Origin: Phaseolus vulgaris
Lineage: Eukaryota; Streptophyta; Magnoliopsida; Fabales; Fabaceae
Direction: 5' to 3'
Length of the DNA stretch: 64,000 nucleotides
Assembly (NCBI RefSeq): GCF_000499845.2
Contig: NC_023756.2
Location: 33,750,763-33,814,762, forward strand
Below are positions 32,568 through 44,702 of this stretch, in pieces (position 1 is the first letter of the stretch; the number at the start of each line of letters is the position of its first letter). The notes beneath the pieces were generated by a model, which worked only from the letters and a program-made list of their open reading frames with translations, was not told where the DNA came from and searched no databases. The translations under genes and the position numbers were made by a program.

Positions 32568-33686
32568 CACTAAAAAATAATTAAATAAAAAGTAATTTTA
32601 GAATTAAAAGACAAAATAATTAGTTACTATTTGACTAAATTAGATATCATCTTATATACTAAACAAATTATTCATATCTAAAGTATTTTTCATTATTAAT
32701 AAAAATTTATAAAATAGTTTATTAATTATCTAATCCTTATCTACTAATATTTTAACTACTTATTACTTCATAATATAAATTAGTTTTTATTAATCTTTTA
32801 GAAATTAATTTGTATAAAATATTAGTACTTAAAACCTTGTAACTAATTTAGATATACATTTATAATTTTTATTAATAATAAAAACACTTTAGATACGAAT
32901 AATTTTATAGTCTTTAAAATAAGTTCCGTATGTTGTGATGGTTTGGGCGACCTGTTATTGGGTGCTGTTAGGATGTGCTAAGCATGTTTGTTTATGGATA
33001 TCAAATCACTCTGATGGAAGGTGCGACGAACCAAGGAAGCTGAAGCCTACGTTCATCTGGGTTTTGGCATGCTGTCTGGCGGGGTTAAATGAAGTTGAGT
33101 TATTCAGGAAATAGATTTAGGATGAAGGAGGTACGTCTGTATCTGGATCGTGTTTTGCTTTAGCCAAAACAATCTCAAACATCACAGGTGTCTTGAGGTG
33201 TAACAGATGCATCAAATGGCGAACTCTGCTTCTCAAGGTCAGCACCACTGTATAGTAGTTATGAAGCAAGAAAATCTGGGCGTGGCCACAGCTGTGACTG
33301 GGACTACCGTGGGTTTTTGATCCTAATCAAGTTGTTAATGGCTTTGTCTTGTTGTAAAGGGGTGGGAGGGAGTTTCTCTCCTCTTTTTTTCACAATCTGT
33401 TTTTTGTTGGTGTATGTGCTAATCAATTTTTTTGGTTTGGGAAGCCTTTATAGTTTATGGTTTCTAATGGTAAGTGATCCTTAACTCTGCTTTGTATTGC
33501 TGTTTGTTTAAACTATGAAGGTCTTCTGTATAAGGGTTGAGACACCCCTTAAGTGTATCTTTTTATTCTATTAATTTATTGCTGATAAAAAAAAATAGTC
33601 TTTAAAATAATATTTAATTTAGTTAATATATTAATTAATTATTTTGATTTTTAAATTTAATTATTATTTAATATTTTTTTATAGTG
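32568..33686. mobile_element. Foldback MITE, copy 2, split by a LINE insertion
   Basis: The left end CACTAAAAAATAATTAAATA and the inverted right end TATTTAATATTTTTTTATAGTG share a CACTA-like inverted terminus. Flanks are ATT and ATC, close to a 3-bp duplication. The LINE piece at 32923-33594 sits in its right half. Confidence 0.6.
32923..33594 (+). mobile_element. 5'-truncated plant L1 LINE (3' UTR only)
   Basis: The 672-bp piece ends in GCTGATAAAAAAAAA, the usual tail of plant L1 elements, preceded by a GAGACACCCCTTAAGTG word. A 16-bp direct repeat, ATAGTCTTTAAAATAA, flanks it at 32907-32922 and 33595-33610. It contains no coding sequence. Truncation at the 5' end and a long duplication are typical of target-primed reverse transcription. 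Confidence 0.88.
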
Positions 33687-33926
33687 ATCAATATGTGAAT
33701 TAACAAATGTATAAAAAAAAAAGAACAGAATATCATATGTATGTATCTATTGTTCTTGACATGGATGTTTATTCTTAGTTTTCTAACTTTAACTTAGTTT
33801 GAAAAGTAAATAAAAAACTGTGGAGATCAACCGCATAAAAATAATCAGTTCAAAGCATTGAATTATAATTTTACAAAAAAAGAAGAAGAATATAACAAGA
33901 AAAAAAGGTGAAATTAATATTAAGAA

Positions 33927-34044
33927 TGTTGGATCTTAACTATTAATATAAGAGTATCACTCTCCAAAACTGTTGGATCTTAACTATTAATATAAGAGTA
34001 TCACTCTCCAAAACTGTTGGATCTTAACTATTAATATAAGAGTA
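33927..34044. repeat. 44-bp direct repeat, two full and one partial unit
   Basis: Units begin TGTTGGATCTTAAC at 33927, 33971 and 34015 and are identical where complete. The third runs out after AAGAGTA. It lies inside the first unit of the larger array. Confidence 0.92.
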
Positions 34045-34543
34045 AATGTGACACCTTTAGCAAGTGGCCAAAATATTTTGACCAATTAATAATTTTTTTA
34101 ATGTTTATATAATTTGATAGATTGTTTTTATGATTGATTTATAACACAAAATATATTAAATATCTATTTTTTATTTTCTATAAAATATCTATTCACTCAA
34201 AAGAAAACTACACTAAACTCAATTTCATGTAAGTTTAAGATCACACACAGAAATATATAAAAAAAAAGAAATAGATGATCATATGTACATGACATGGATG
34301 TTTAGTCTTTTCTCAATTTTCTAACTTACTTTACAAGGTAGAAAATTATGGAAACCAATAACATCAGAAATAAATAAATTAATTAATTAAGTTCACTTAA
34401 AAAAAAAGAGAAAATGTTATTAAAATTGTATACTAATGAGAATCAGAGTCTCATTTTCTAAATTTTGAATTCTAATTTATCATATAAGAGTAAACATGAC
34501 GCACTTAGTATGTGTCCAGAGCATCCATTAAATAAAATTGTTC

Positions 34544-34548
<5 letters not shown>

Positions 34549-34582
<34 letters not shown>
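34549..34582. repeat. (AT)n microsatellite
   Basis: Seventeen AT units lie within the second unit of the 480-bp array. The other units lack the tract. Confidence 0.92.
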
Positions 34583-34584
<2 letters not shown>

Positions 34585-35768
34585 CACCGTTTGACAGTTT
34601 TTATCTCAATTTATTTATTTCATAAAAAATATATGAAATACTTATTTATTTATTTATTGGTGATGAAAAAAAATCTTATTTAAAACAGCTAAGAATTCAA
34701 TTAAACTCGATTTTTAATTACACATTTATGAAACAAAAAAATATCGTGTCATGTATTCATCAATGTTGACATGGATGTTTGCTTTTTCTTCTAACTTAAT
34801 TTACAAGGTAGAAAATTATGGAAATCAGTCACGTCAGAAATAAATAAATAATTTAACTTAAAAAGCGACTTAAAAGGAGAAAATATTATTAAAATTATAT
34901 AGTAATGAGAATCAGATACTCAATTTGTAAATTTTGAATTCTAATTAAGAGTAAACATGACACATTTAGAATATCTCCAGAGCATCCATTGAATAAAATT
35001 GTTCTTTTTATCGTCTGCAGTTTTTTTTATCTCAAATTATTTATTTCATACAAATTATATGAAATACTTATTTATTTATTGGTGAATGAAAAACAAATTA
35101 CATTTTTGTTTAAAACACCTAAGAATTAAATTAAACTCGATTTAATTTAATTTTAAGAGTATATATTAATTCATCTATGCATCCGTGGACAATGTGTTGA
35201 TAGGTTACAACAAATATATAAAACAAAAAATATCATGTCATGTATTCATCAATTTGACATAGATGTTTGTTGTTTTCTCATTTTTCTAACTTACTTTACA
35301 AGGTAGAAAATTATGGAAATCAATCACATCATAAATCAATAAATAAATTACACTAAAAAGGAAAAAATATATTAAAATTATTAGCAATGTGAATAAGAGT
35401 CTCAATTTGTAAATTTTGAATTCTGATTTCATATAAGAGTAAACATGGCACATTAGTGCCAGAGCATCCACCGAGTAAAATTGTTCTTTTTAATCTAAAT
35501 TTATATATCTTTTGTAGTTTTTTTTATCTAAATTTATACATTTCATAAAAAAAGATGAAATACTAATTTATTTATTGGTAAATGAAGAAAAATAATCTGT
35601 TTATTCAAAACAAATATGAATTAAATTAAACTGGATTTAATTTAATTTTAAAATTATATATAGGAAATATATAACAAATAGTTTTTACTTTTGCATGAAA
35701 TGAAATGAAATTGGAAAAAATCTTAAAATCCCAACAATCAATGATTTTAAAAAAAATTCAAATATTCC

Positions 35769-36111
35769 CACTCTACCATTATTATTAAAAAAAATTAAAT
35801 AAATACTAATTTAAAAAAAATTATTATATTAATTTAAATATTAATTTAGTAATTAAAAAATGTATTAATATTTAAATTATTTTTTATTATTAACAAATAA
35901 TTTTTAAATTGGTATAATTAATAAGATTCTAAAGTTGGTAATAAGATTTGAGTAGTTAATTAAATAATAAGTTAGAAACTATTTATTAATAATATAAAAT
36001 ATTTTTAATTATTAATAAAATTTTTTAATATTTAAATATAATTTAATTAATATAATAATTAATTATTTATAATTTCTAGAATCAATTTATATTTAATAAT
36101 TTTTGTTAGTG
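35769..36111. mobile_element. Foldback MITE, copy 3
   Basis: This AT-rich segment has opposed copies of AATTTAAATATTAATTTAG-like words and the central words TTAAATTGGTATAATTA. It ends in TTTTTGTTAGTG, close to the CACTA-like end of copy 1. Boundaries are approximate. Confidence 0.5.
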
Positions 36112-36899
36112 CACTGTATATAAAAATCTATTATTCGGCAACACATACTTTTACGCAGGCAACAGTAGATAAAAAAAAAAAAAACTTGCAAAGCCATCAA
36201 GAGAACTTCAGGTGTTGCCGTTAGCAAAAACGTTAAATGGGAAGGGGACGTTATGAATGACTTTGGGATTTCGGAAAAGCGAAAGGGTCTTCTTCCAAAA
36301 GTCAGAATGTACTAATTTCTTCTTTTCCAACTTCTCCTACTATTATACTATGTTCTAATCTATACACACAAACACTAGTACAGTACGGACACAACGAAGA
36401 TGAATATACTTATTATCTCTAAAATGTATTTAAACACGAATTTATATATTACATAATTATAAATTATATAAATTGATAATAAAGATTTATGTAAATAACT
36501 ATGTTTCAAATTATTTTTTAGAGATCATAATAAAAATTTATACATTGAGTTTGAGTTTTTCAAAAATTAATATATTTTTTTTTTTAAATTGTGTTAGAAC
36601 TGTCCTAGAATTATTAGAAATCCGATAAATATTTTTTAAATTGAACATCCGTGTCCTACAAGTATCATACGAGTATAGATATTCGATACGAGTATTTGAT
36701 ACTGAGAGATCATTTAAGAGGAGTTACGAACTTATAGAGCTTATAGGTTCAAATTCTTTTAAGAAGTTTGTTGTTTATATCAACGAGGTTGAATGCATGG
36801 AGCAAAAGTTTTGGTTTTGTTAGTTTTTTTATGTAAGAAATGCTCATTTTTTAGCAAATGCTCATTTTTTAGCAAAAGAGATGTACGAGGCAAAAATTG
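36112..36899. other. Intergenic, nothing recognised
   Basis: The stretch contains a poly-A run near 36172 and a direct repeat of AATGCTCATTTTTTAGCAAA at about 36840-36880. Short ORFs have no features of a gene. Confidence 0.4.
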
Positions 36900-36920
36900 G
36901 AAGCCTAGTCCTTCACGTAA

Positions 36921-37801
36921 ATGTTCTCAGATATAGGAGAGGGGAATATCAAAATAGAGGAAGGGAAGTGGTGGGGCCCAGAAACCGTGCCCCTTATCAA
37001 AAGAACATGCATGGGTTATGACTGTGTGCTACTTACCCCAGAAAATGAAACAGAACCAAGGAAAATGGTCGAGGAAAACAGAGGTGGATTGGAAAAGCTG
37101 TTTCAAGACATTGTAGAATGGTCAGACGCGATTGTTCCACGGAAAAAGCAAGTTTGGTTGAGGTGTTGGGGGATACCTCTCTCTCTTTAGATCAAACAAA
37201 CCTTTCATATGGTGGTAGCAGGCCATGCTATGGAGGTCGTAACCATTGATGAAGCTACGTTGTCCTATGAAGAGACTGAATATGCCAGATTTAAAGTAAG
37301 AATGTATTTTACCTGCGATTCAAATTTTCAAAAATGTCTTAAAATCAATGGAACCCAGTATTCAGTGGTTGTGAGCGAGGAGTTGTCGGTCAGTGTTTTT
37401 GTTCAGGAAGGAGGATTTATCAATCCTCAGAGAGCGTGACTTCCTTGGACACTTTCGTGGAAGAAACCAGATTTGAAGACCTCGAAGTGAATAGTGATGA
37501 GCAAGGGGTTCTTCAGAGGCAAGCAAGATCACCAACTACACCAATGGATCATGCCTCCAAGCCAAGAGATAAGGCTGAACATGGTAGCGGAAAGGTGCTG
37601 CCAACCTTGGACAGTGTAGGGAAGACAACAGGCATTGACTTTTTAAAAGCCTGCTCTATCATGAAAGGGGAATGTTCTGAGTCATTTGTAAAAGAGGGGA
37701 CTGCAAAACTGCTTTATGCAGAATCTGTCTCGGTGGGCCTTGCGCTTCTAATGGGTGGGGAGGTGTTTTTAGCAAGGCCCAGGCTCAATTGCACTCAGTG
37801 A
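36921..37801 (+). pseudogene. LINE E ORF1 fragment (DUF4283-like)
   Basis: The piece VWLRCWGIPLSL is the hallmark of the DUF4283 region in plant LINE ORF1 proteins. It is followed by a stop and then by MEVVTIDEATLSYEETEYAR, the matching downstream part. A further frame (37436-37801) covers the polar linker. ORF1 proteins bind the element RNA. N-terminal sequence is missing and stops break the rest. Confidence 0.75.
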
Positions 37802-37846
37802 TCGGGGTCAAACAAAAGGGATTATGAGCCAACAGGAGAAAGGATT

Positions 37847-38204
37847 GTTTCTTCCTACACCTCCATATGTTCTTTTGCCATCCCATACAAAACGTGAAAA
37901 TACATTTATATCATTTTTGTGTCACCTCCATAGAGTAACTTCTGGATTATGTAATCTGGACATGCATTTGAAAAAAGACTTCTGGATTACATAATCCGAA
38001 AGCTAAAAAAGACTTTCAGATTATGTAATCCAAAACAAATCATGCATTGAAAAAAGGCTTTTGGATTATGTAATCCGATAGCTAATTATGAATTTCAAAA
38101 AAGACTTCTGAATTACGTAATCTAAAATATTATAGAGGGACATTTTTGGAAATATGAAAATTTATGGAGGTGAGAGAAGAACATATGAAGGTGTAGGAAG
38201 AAAC
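37847..38204. mobile_element. MITE with internal palindromes, inserted in LINE E
   Basis: The termini GTTTCTTCCTACACCTCCAT and (inverted) ATGAAGGTGTAGGAAGAAAC form a nearly perfect inverted repeat of about 27 bp with ATGTTCT/AGAACAT inside. The interior holds five or six copies of GGATTATGTAATCC or its variants, itself a palindrome, each about 45-60 bp apart. No coding capacity is present. A target duplication is not clear. Confidence 0.8.
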
Positions 38205-39773
38205 AGTCCAGGAAAAGGGAGCCTAGTTGTGGCCCACTCAAGCGAACAAAATTTTACTCTAAAGATTAGTGATGCAGGGTAAAGCCCACTTCTGTTAATT
38301 CAAAGGCTAACGATTACAACCAAGGTATTGAGGGAGGAGATGACAAGTTGGACGATAGGAAATTCTATGCTTTCGTCGGAGAAGATGGACAAACGGAGGT
38401 CGGTATGAATAGGAGGGTCACCTCTTGAAGGCGAAGGGAGTGTAGGCAGTGATGGACTTCCTGCACCAAAGCTTTTGACGAGATGAGCCCGCTAATCAAG
38501 GGTGGTTACAGGTAATTCAAGTGATAATATCTCTAACTCCAACATTCTAAATTGTAATAGATTGTTTTGGAGTAGATGGAATCTCTCATCCCCTATGAGT
38601 AGGAAAGGAATTGGGAGTTACTTTTGAAGGAGAGAGCTGGAAGTCATTACTAAAGAGTTAGAAAACATGGAGGTCAAGGATCGCATTCTAAGGAATGAAT
38701 CAGGGAATCAACAAGGTTATTCATGTTAATTGGAACTTTAAATATCAAAGGGATGGGGGAAAGGGGAACTAGAACTACGTTCAAGGTTTAATTAGAAAGG
38801 ATGAGTTGGAAATGATGTGTACACAAGAGACAAAAGCAAATACTTTTTCAGATGCTATGTGTTTTTCTTTATGGGGGCAACAATGAAGTTGAGTGGATAA
38901 ACAAGGAAGCTCAAAATGGTGGTGGGTGGTGGAGGTATTTTAACTATGTGGCACAAATATGGGTTCAAGTGTGCAAGTCATGAGATTGGGGAAGGGTATG
39001 TGGCGTGATTGACCAACACTTAAAAACAAGCTCAAAAGTAGTTGTCATTAATGTTTACTCTTCTTGTGTATGAGAGGAGAAGAAACAGTTGTGGCACGAG
39101 TTATCTGTGTTGAGACATGTACAAGCACAAACAAACTATTGTTAGTGTTTTATTGAAGATTTCAATGTTGTAAGGTTCCTTAATGAGGGGAAAGGTGTTA
39201 GTACCTATGGAAGGAAAAAAAGAGACGTAGACGGGTTGAATGATTTCATTGAAAAGAACCAACTTTGCGGTGTGCCACTTGTGGGCATCGAGTTCACGTG
39301 GTTTAGACCAAATGGGATGGTATGAGTAGATTGGACAAAGTAATGGTTTCACAAGACTAGCTAGATTTAAGGCCAGGATGTAAATAATATAGACAAAAGA
39401 GACATGTTTATGATCGTTGTGCAATAATTGTGAAATCTAGTAACGTAGATTAGGGTCCAAAGTTGTTTAGAACCTTAGATTCCTGGCTTTCAAACAAAGG
39501 GTTTGGTGACTTGGTGAAATTAAAATGGAATTCGTACATGCTGGGTGGAGAGGCCTGGCTAGGTGCAAGGAAAAATTTAAAATGCTGAAATATAAGTTGT
39601 AAACTTGGAATGCACAAGTTTTTAGGAACATCTTTACATCAAAGAGACACCTTATAGCCCAAATTGGTACATTGGATGTTATGGAAGCGCAAGAAAGCCT
39701 CTGAGAGGGGGATATAAGGAAAAGTGTTCAACTCCTAAGTGACCTAAAGGATATAAATAGTAAAATTGAATCC
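38205..39773 (+). pseudogene. LINE E linker and endonuclease domain remnants
   Basis: Broken plus-strand readings show LIGTLNIKGMG at about 38725 (start of the apurinic-type endonuclease), MCTQETKA near 38818, and, near 39240-39320, FIEKNQLCGVPLVGIEFTW followed by RPNGM. These are conserved blocks of plant LINE endonucleases, which nick the target DNA. Many stops and shifts separate them. Confidence 0.7.
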
Positions 39774-41240
39774 TTGTTAAGGCAGAAAGCCATGATCATT
39801 TGGATCAAGTTAAGTGACTCTAACACAAAGTTCTACCATGCAACCATCTCATGGAGGAGATTGTCGAACCAAATTATAGGTGTGGAGGTAGAAGGAGTGT
39901 GGCACGAGGACCCTGAAGTAGTAAGAAATGAGGCAAGGAGCTTGTTCGAAAAACGCTTCTCAGAGCCAACCAATTTTAAAGTTTGGCTAGGGAATGTGGA
40001 TGTTGAGGAACTTTCACAGGAGGAAAACACCATGTTGACAACAAAGATATTAGAGGAAGAGGTAGGGGAGGAAGTTTGGCAGTGTAATTGTTCAAAAGCC
40101 TTGGGCCAGATAGGCTTAACTTTAATTTCATCAAAGGATGTTGGGAAACCCTTAAGCAAGATATTCTACAAGCGATGCAAAATTTCGAAAGCTCGGGTAG
40201 AATACCAAGGGGTTGTAACTGCTCCTTCATTGCTCTTGTGCCAAAGGTAAAGGACTCAATGAATTTGGATGAATACATACCTATCTCTCTTGTTGGCGCA
40301 ATCTACAAGATTATCTCTAAAGTTCTAGCTAACATAATGAAAAGTGTTTTACCTAGAATCATAGATAGTTCTTAATCCACTTTTCTAAGGGATAAGGAAT
40401 TATTAGAAAGCATTATTCTAGCCAACAAAGTGGTGGAGGATCTCGGGAAGAGTAAGAAGTCAGGGCTTATAATAAAGGTCGACTACGAGAAGGCTTATGA
40501 CTCAATGCGGTGGGGAGTTCCTTTACTACATGCTAAGCAGACCAGGTTTCTATGAGAAATGGGTTAGTTGGATTAAAGGGTGCTTGGAATCTTCATCGGT
40601 TTCTGTTTTGGTTAATGGAAGCCCTACTAGGGAATTTATCCCAACAAGGGGTCTTAGACAAGGGGATCCAATCGCTCCTTTTCTTTTCTTGGTAGTTGTG
40701 GAAAGTCTGTCCGGTTTAGTAAGGAATGTAGTGAGACAAAATAAGCTGAAAGGGGTGAAAATAGGTGTAGGTCAGATAGAAGTCTCTATGCTTCAGTTTG
40801 CGGATGATACCTTGGTGGTGTGTCAAGATACAAATGAAAACATGTTAACGGTTAAGGCAATCCTCAAATGCTTTGAATTAGCGGCAGACTTAAGAGTGAA
40901 TTATCACAAGACTAGGATAAGAGCAGCAAGAGTTGAAGCTTAGGTAGGGACTTATTCTCTTTGCTAAGATGCTAAATTGTGCTCATATGTCGGTCCCATT
41001 CAAATACCTCGGCTTGATAGTACGGGGAAACTTGAGGAAGAGAGAGTTTTCGAAGGAGGTTGACGACAAAGTAAGGAGGAAGTTATTTTTTTGGAAAGGG
41101 AAGAAACTAACCTTTGCCGAAAGAATATGTCTGATCAAATTTGTTTTCACTGCAATTTCTTTGTACTACTTATCTCTCTTTAGGGCACCGGTATCACTGT
41201 GTAAAAATATTACGAGTCTGCAAAGAATGTTCTTTTAGGG
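39774..41240 (+). pseudogene. LINE E reverse transcriptase
   Basis: Several frames together cover the non-LTR RT: WIKLSDSNTKFYHATIS, then SLGPDRLNFNFIKGCW, CNCSFIALVPKV, LRQGDPIAPFLFLVVVESLS and the catalytic box QFADDTLVV, which is intact. The thumb region continues with VPFKYLGLIVRGN. Frameshifts lie near 40100 and 40500 and stops near 40375, 40942 and 41238. Confidence 0.85.
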
Positions 41241-42482
41241 ATGGAGTAGTGAAGGAAGGAAAATAGCTTGGGTAAAGTAGGAAACCTTATGCAAACCAAA
41301 GAAGAAGGAGGTTTGGGTATTAAGGATGTTAGTAGCTTTAACAAAGCATTAATCGCTGGGTGTGGAAACTAAAAGTGGAGGCTTCAGGTAAGTGGAGAGA
41401 GGTTGTTGAGTCCAAATACTTTATTTTGCGGTAGAAGCAGAAATCTCAATAGAACTCTTTCTTGGTGGTTCTTGGTGGTTCTTGGTGGTGGCAAGACTTA
41501 TGTAAAATCTGTGAAGAAGGCCATACGAGAAGTTGGTTCAATTATCAATTATCTTGGAAGGTGAGGGAAGGGAAATATATTCGCTTATAGGAAGACTCCT
41601 GGTTAGGTACTGAACCAACAAAAATACCCTAGGCCCCTTAAGGAAGAGATAAATAATTGTAGAGAAAATAGAATCTCCACGACGACACCAAAACCTTCCT
41701 TTACCTAATCTCATAAGACAAAGAGAAAAATATTCAGTAGGTAGGCTTGTGGGATGAGTTGACATGGGTATGGAATTTGGGTTGGAGAAGATTATCCTTC
41801 GAATAGGAAAAAGAATTAATAGTACAACTGAAAATAGACTTGAATTAATGTTGGTGTTTTACAACGAGGATCTCATGACAGGGTTGTTTGGGCTAACAAA
41901 GAGAGAGGTGTCTTCACAGTAAAATCAACTTATTGTGCCTTGTATAAGTCAATGCCATTTGAAAGTAGCCAAGAAATGGATCTCCTTTGGGATATCAAAG
42001 TCATTCCCAATTCTTTAACTTTGGCGTGGAGGATTCTCAAAGGTAAAATTTTGACAAGAGCTAACCTTCGGAGAAGAGGGATTAGTCTTGCATCCCTCTT
42101 ATGCCCACTATGCAATCAGGAAGAGGAATCGATCAATCATCTTTTTGGGGAATGCATGATAGCTTTCCAGGTCTGGTCGATGACCTCTAATTGGGTAGGG
42201 CTTAAAGCAGTGCATCACTATGATATGAAACAACATTCTCTCTAGTTCGTGTTCTCCAGTTCAATGCCAAAAGGAATCGGGTTTGGAAAGGGATGCGGGT
42301 AGCAGTCTTATAGAGTATTTGGAACCATAGGAATGGTGTGGTCTTTAAAGAAGGGAAGGTAGATGCAGAGGAAGTCTTTAGTCTTACACAACTACGAGTG
42401 TGGGCTTGGATGAAGAGAAAAATTGCAAACTTTAATTTCTCCTTTTCTGATTGGGTGTTATACCCTCCCTTAACTGTATACA
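41241..42482 (+). pseudogene. LINE E C-terminal region with zf-RVT zinc finger
   Basis: At 41940-42245 the reading contains SLTLAWRILKGKILTRANL and then CPLCNQEEESINHLFGEC, the zinc-binding zf-RVT domain of plant LINEs. The usual C-terminal tail follows (WNHRNGVVFKEGKVDAEEV, then FSFSDWVLYPP) with a stop near 42480. The part between 41241 and 41930 is too damaged to read. Confidence 0.8.
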
Positions 42483-42693
42483 GTCCTTAAGATGATTCTG
42501 AAGAAATGGTCGAAAATGTGGAAGAATTTTAGGACAGTTATTTGATGGAGATAGCTAGGCAACAAAGCTATAATATGGTACATAGAACAACATATCAGTT
42601 TGTCCTATGATATCAGTAAAAATGTGGTGAACTAGCATGGAGATGCATAATTGGAAATCTATCTTGTGGAACTCCTCTGTAGTTGTAGTACTA
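42483..42693 (+). other. LINE E 3' UTR, first part
   Basis: No gene is seen. It follows the C-terminal stop of ORF2 directly. Confidence 0.45.
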
Positions 42694-43100
42694 GAATGGT
42701 TAGAATTTGAGGCCTTAAGTAAGAGGGAGGTGAATTTTTTTTATGAAATATTTTCGCAAGTATTGGAGGTAGAGTCAAAGGCTACGAAGAATCAATCAAT
42801 TTAAAAATTTGTTCATCCAATAGAAAATTGTTTTAAATTTGATTCCAGAAAATCAACCAGTTGTTTCAACTAAACAACTGGGTTTACTCCAGCAGATTTG
42901 AAAAACAATGTTAACACAGTTTAATGAGTATAAGAAGGATAGAGAGAATCACACAAGATATTTAAAACAGGTTGAAATTTCACAGCCTTTTATAAAACTC
43001 ATTTTTTCAAAAAAATAAAGATTCAATTAAGTTTGGATCATCTTAAGGAGTGAATTAATAAGTTTCAAACAACTAAACAACACACAAACATAAGCAGGAT
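42694..43100 (+). repeat. LTR-like dispersed repeat (copy 1)
   Basis: The sequence starts TGGTTAGAATTTGAGGCCTT and contains AACCAGTTGTTTCAACTAAA. Reverse-complemented, it resembles 56480-56751, which ends GGCCTACAATTCTAACA. A start of TG(T)TAGAATT.GGCCT looks like an LTR terminus, but neither copy has internal genes. The right limit is approximate. Confidence 0.5.
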
Positions 43101-44175
43101 GTTCAAGCTTTCTACTTGGATTTGGAGACATCAAAGCACCTTGTTCAACAAAATGAAGGAACAAACTTTGTGAAGGTATTGAGACAAGCAGTCAAGGAAA
43201 GCTAGAGTTATAGGAAATCAGATTGAGGAAAGAGTTTGCAGGAGTGTAGGTAAGTGGAACATCACCAAGCCTAACAAAATAGAGTTGGTGTAGTGTTGCT
43301 GCATGTGGCAGCAGGAGTGATGTGGTCAGTGAAGGAGAAGAAAGTTATGTTGCTGGAGAGAAATAGTGCAAAAGGACGTAATGCTCACAACAGTTTCAAG
43401 CACATGGACCGGTAAGGATCCAAGCAACAGGGAGTGCAGTGCGTTAGTGCAGAGGTTTTTTGAGTGAGCTGTCATGAGTGAAGGCAATGCAGACTCAGTA
43501 GCTTTAAAGGGGTCTCTTCTTTTCTTGGGAAGGCTTTGGGACTGCATAGCAAGATCAGGCAGCTGCAAAAGCAACAATATAATGGAGTTGGAGAAAAAAA
43601 AAGATGAATTTTATGCTACTGTGAAGGATTGCAGTGAGAATTCTCTAGGAGAAAACTTGGTGTAGAGATGAAGAATGTGGCAGCTGTTATTTTATGGTCA
43701 ATGCAAGAGAAGAATTCATCTTGTTGATGAGCAAATTTATAGGAAGAAAACAGAAACATCTGCAGTGGAGCTAAAGAAGTAGGGACTAAGGATGAATCAT
43801 GTTCTATATATGAGCACAGCTTGTCAGTGCTTGCCTGCAATTGGTCTCACAACCACAACAGTTTCAATGATGTCTATGCAAAGCATATGAACCAACTTGG
43901 CTCGAATCATAATAGTCTCATTGGTGATGTAATGATATTGTGGCTTAATAAGTTGGATCTTATGCAATTATGCAGTTTTGCTGCATAATAGGCTATACAG
44001 TAGGGATTATGCAATTTATGCTGCATAAATTTGTTGAAAACCAGTGTCAGTGTAGGTGTCACGTAAGCATAAACTCGTAGTTGCTATTTTGTTGCTGTTT
44101 TTATTACATGAATAAGGTTTAGGGCATCCTTTAAATATCTTCTTTAATTTATTTATTTTTTAATGATAAAAAAAT
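43101..44175 (+). other. LINE E 3' UTR, second part and poly-A tail
   Basis: There is no gene. The sequence has moderate GC content, unlike its AT-rich surroundings, and ends with the LINE tail. Short ORFs here are not supported. Confidence 0.45.
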
Positions 44176-44702
44176 AAAATTTTATCTTTTTAAGATTTTT
44201 ATAATTTAATATTTTCAAAAACACTTACCAAATGTAGATAATTTTTTTTTATCTTCTCTCACATTGCCCTTTTTCTTGATTTTTAGTTGAATCATTGGAA
44301 CACTAAATAGATCTAATTTTTTTTTTCTCTTTTTCTGTCCAGAAACGTTCAATATTTTCTTCCGCTCGAAAGCTCAATTAATCTCCTGAAAAGTAGTACT
44401 CATCACTCTCATTATTTCATAGGCCTCATTATGGAAAGAAACTTTTGATGAAGTTGTTTTAATATCTATAATATTTTTACGGAAATGCATAATTAAATAA
44501 AATTATCAATGATATTCAAAAAAGTTTAATATGTTTTCTATTTTGCTGAGAAAAAAAATATTAATTACTTTTGGGGCTAATTAATTTTTATCAAATTATT
44601 TTTGTTATGTTTACTATGTCGGAAGTCAGATTTTGGACTCAGAAAACTTATTACATGTTTGTATACCTTCCAAGTTATATTATTCTTTCCCAACAACAAA
44701 AT

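Larger units (their letters stand above)
33720..35690. repeat. Tandem array of about 480-bp units
   Basis: The anchor GACATGGATGTTT recurs at about 33758, 34291, 34768 and, with one change, 35255. Other shared words follow in the same order: ACAAGGTAGAAAATTATGGA, AAATTTTGAATTCT, AAGAGTAAACATG and GAGCATCCA, ending near ATAAAATTGTTC. Spacing is about 530, 480 and 490 bp, so there are about four units. No protein is encoded. Confidence 0.82.
36900..44175 (+). mobile_element. Decayed plant L1-type LINE (element E)
   Basis: ORF1-like, endonuclease, reverse transcriptase and C-terminal zinc-finger readings follow each other on the plus strand. The far end, TTTAATGATAAAAAAATAAAA at about 44155-44175, resembles the tail of the truncated LINE at 33594. 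All coding parts are broken by stops and frameshifts. A MITE (37847-38204) and an LTR-like repeat (from 42694) interrupt it. The 5' end near 36900 is a guess, and no target duplication could be matched. Confidence 0.75.

Noticed and set aside
43326..43840. Short frames of 60-85 codons on both strands in the 3' part of LINE E
   Set aside because: They have no domains and lie in a region that behaves as LINE 3' UTR.
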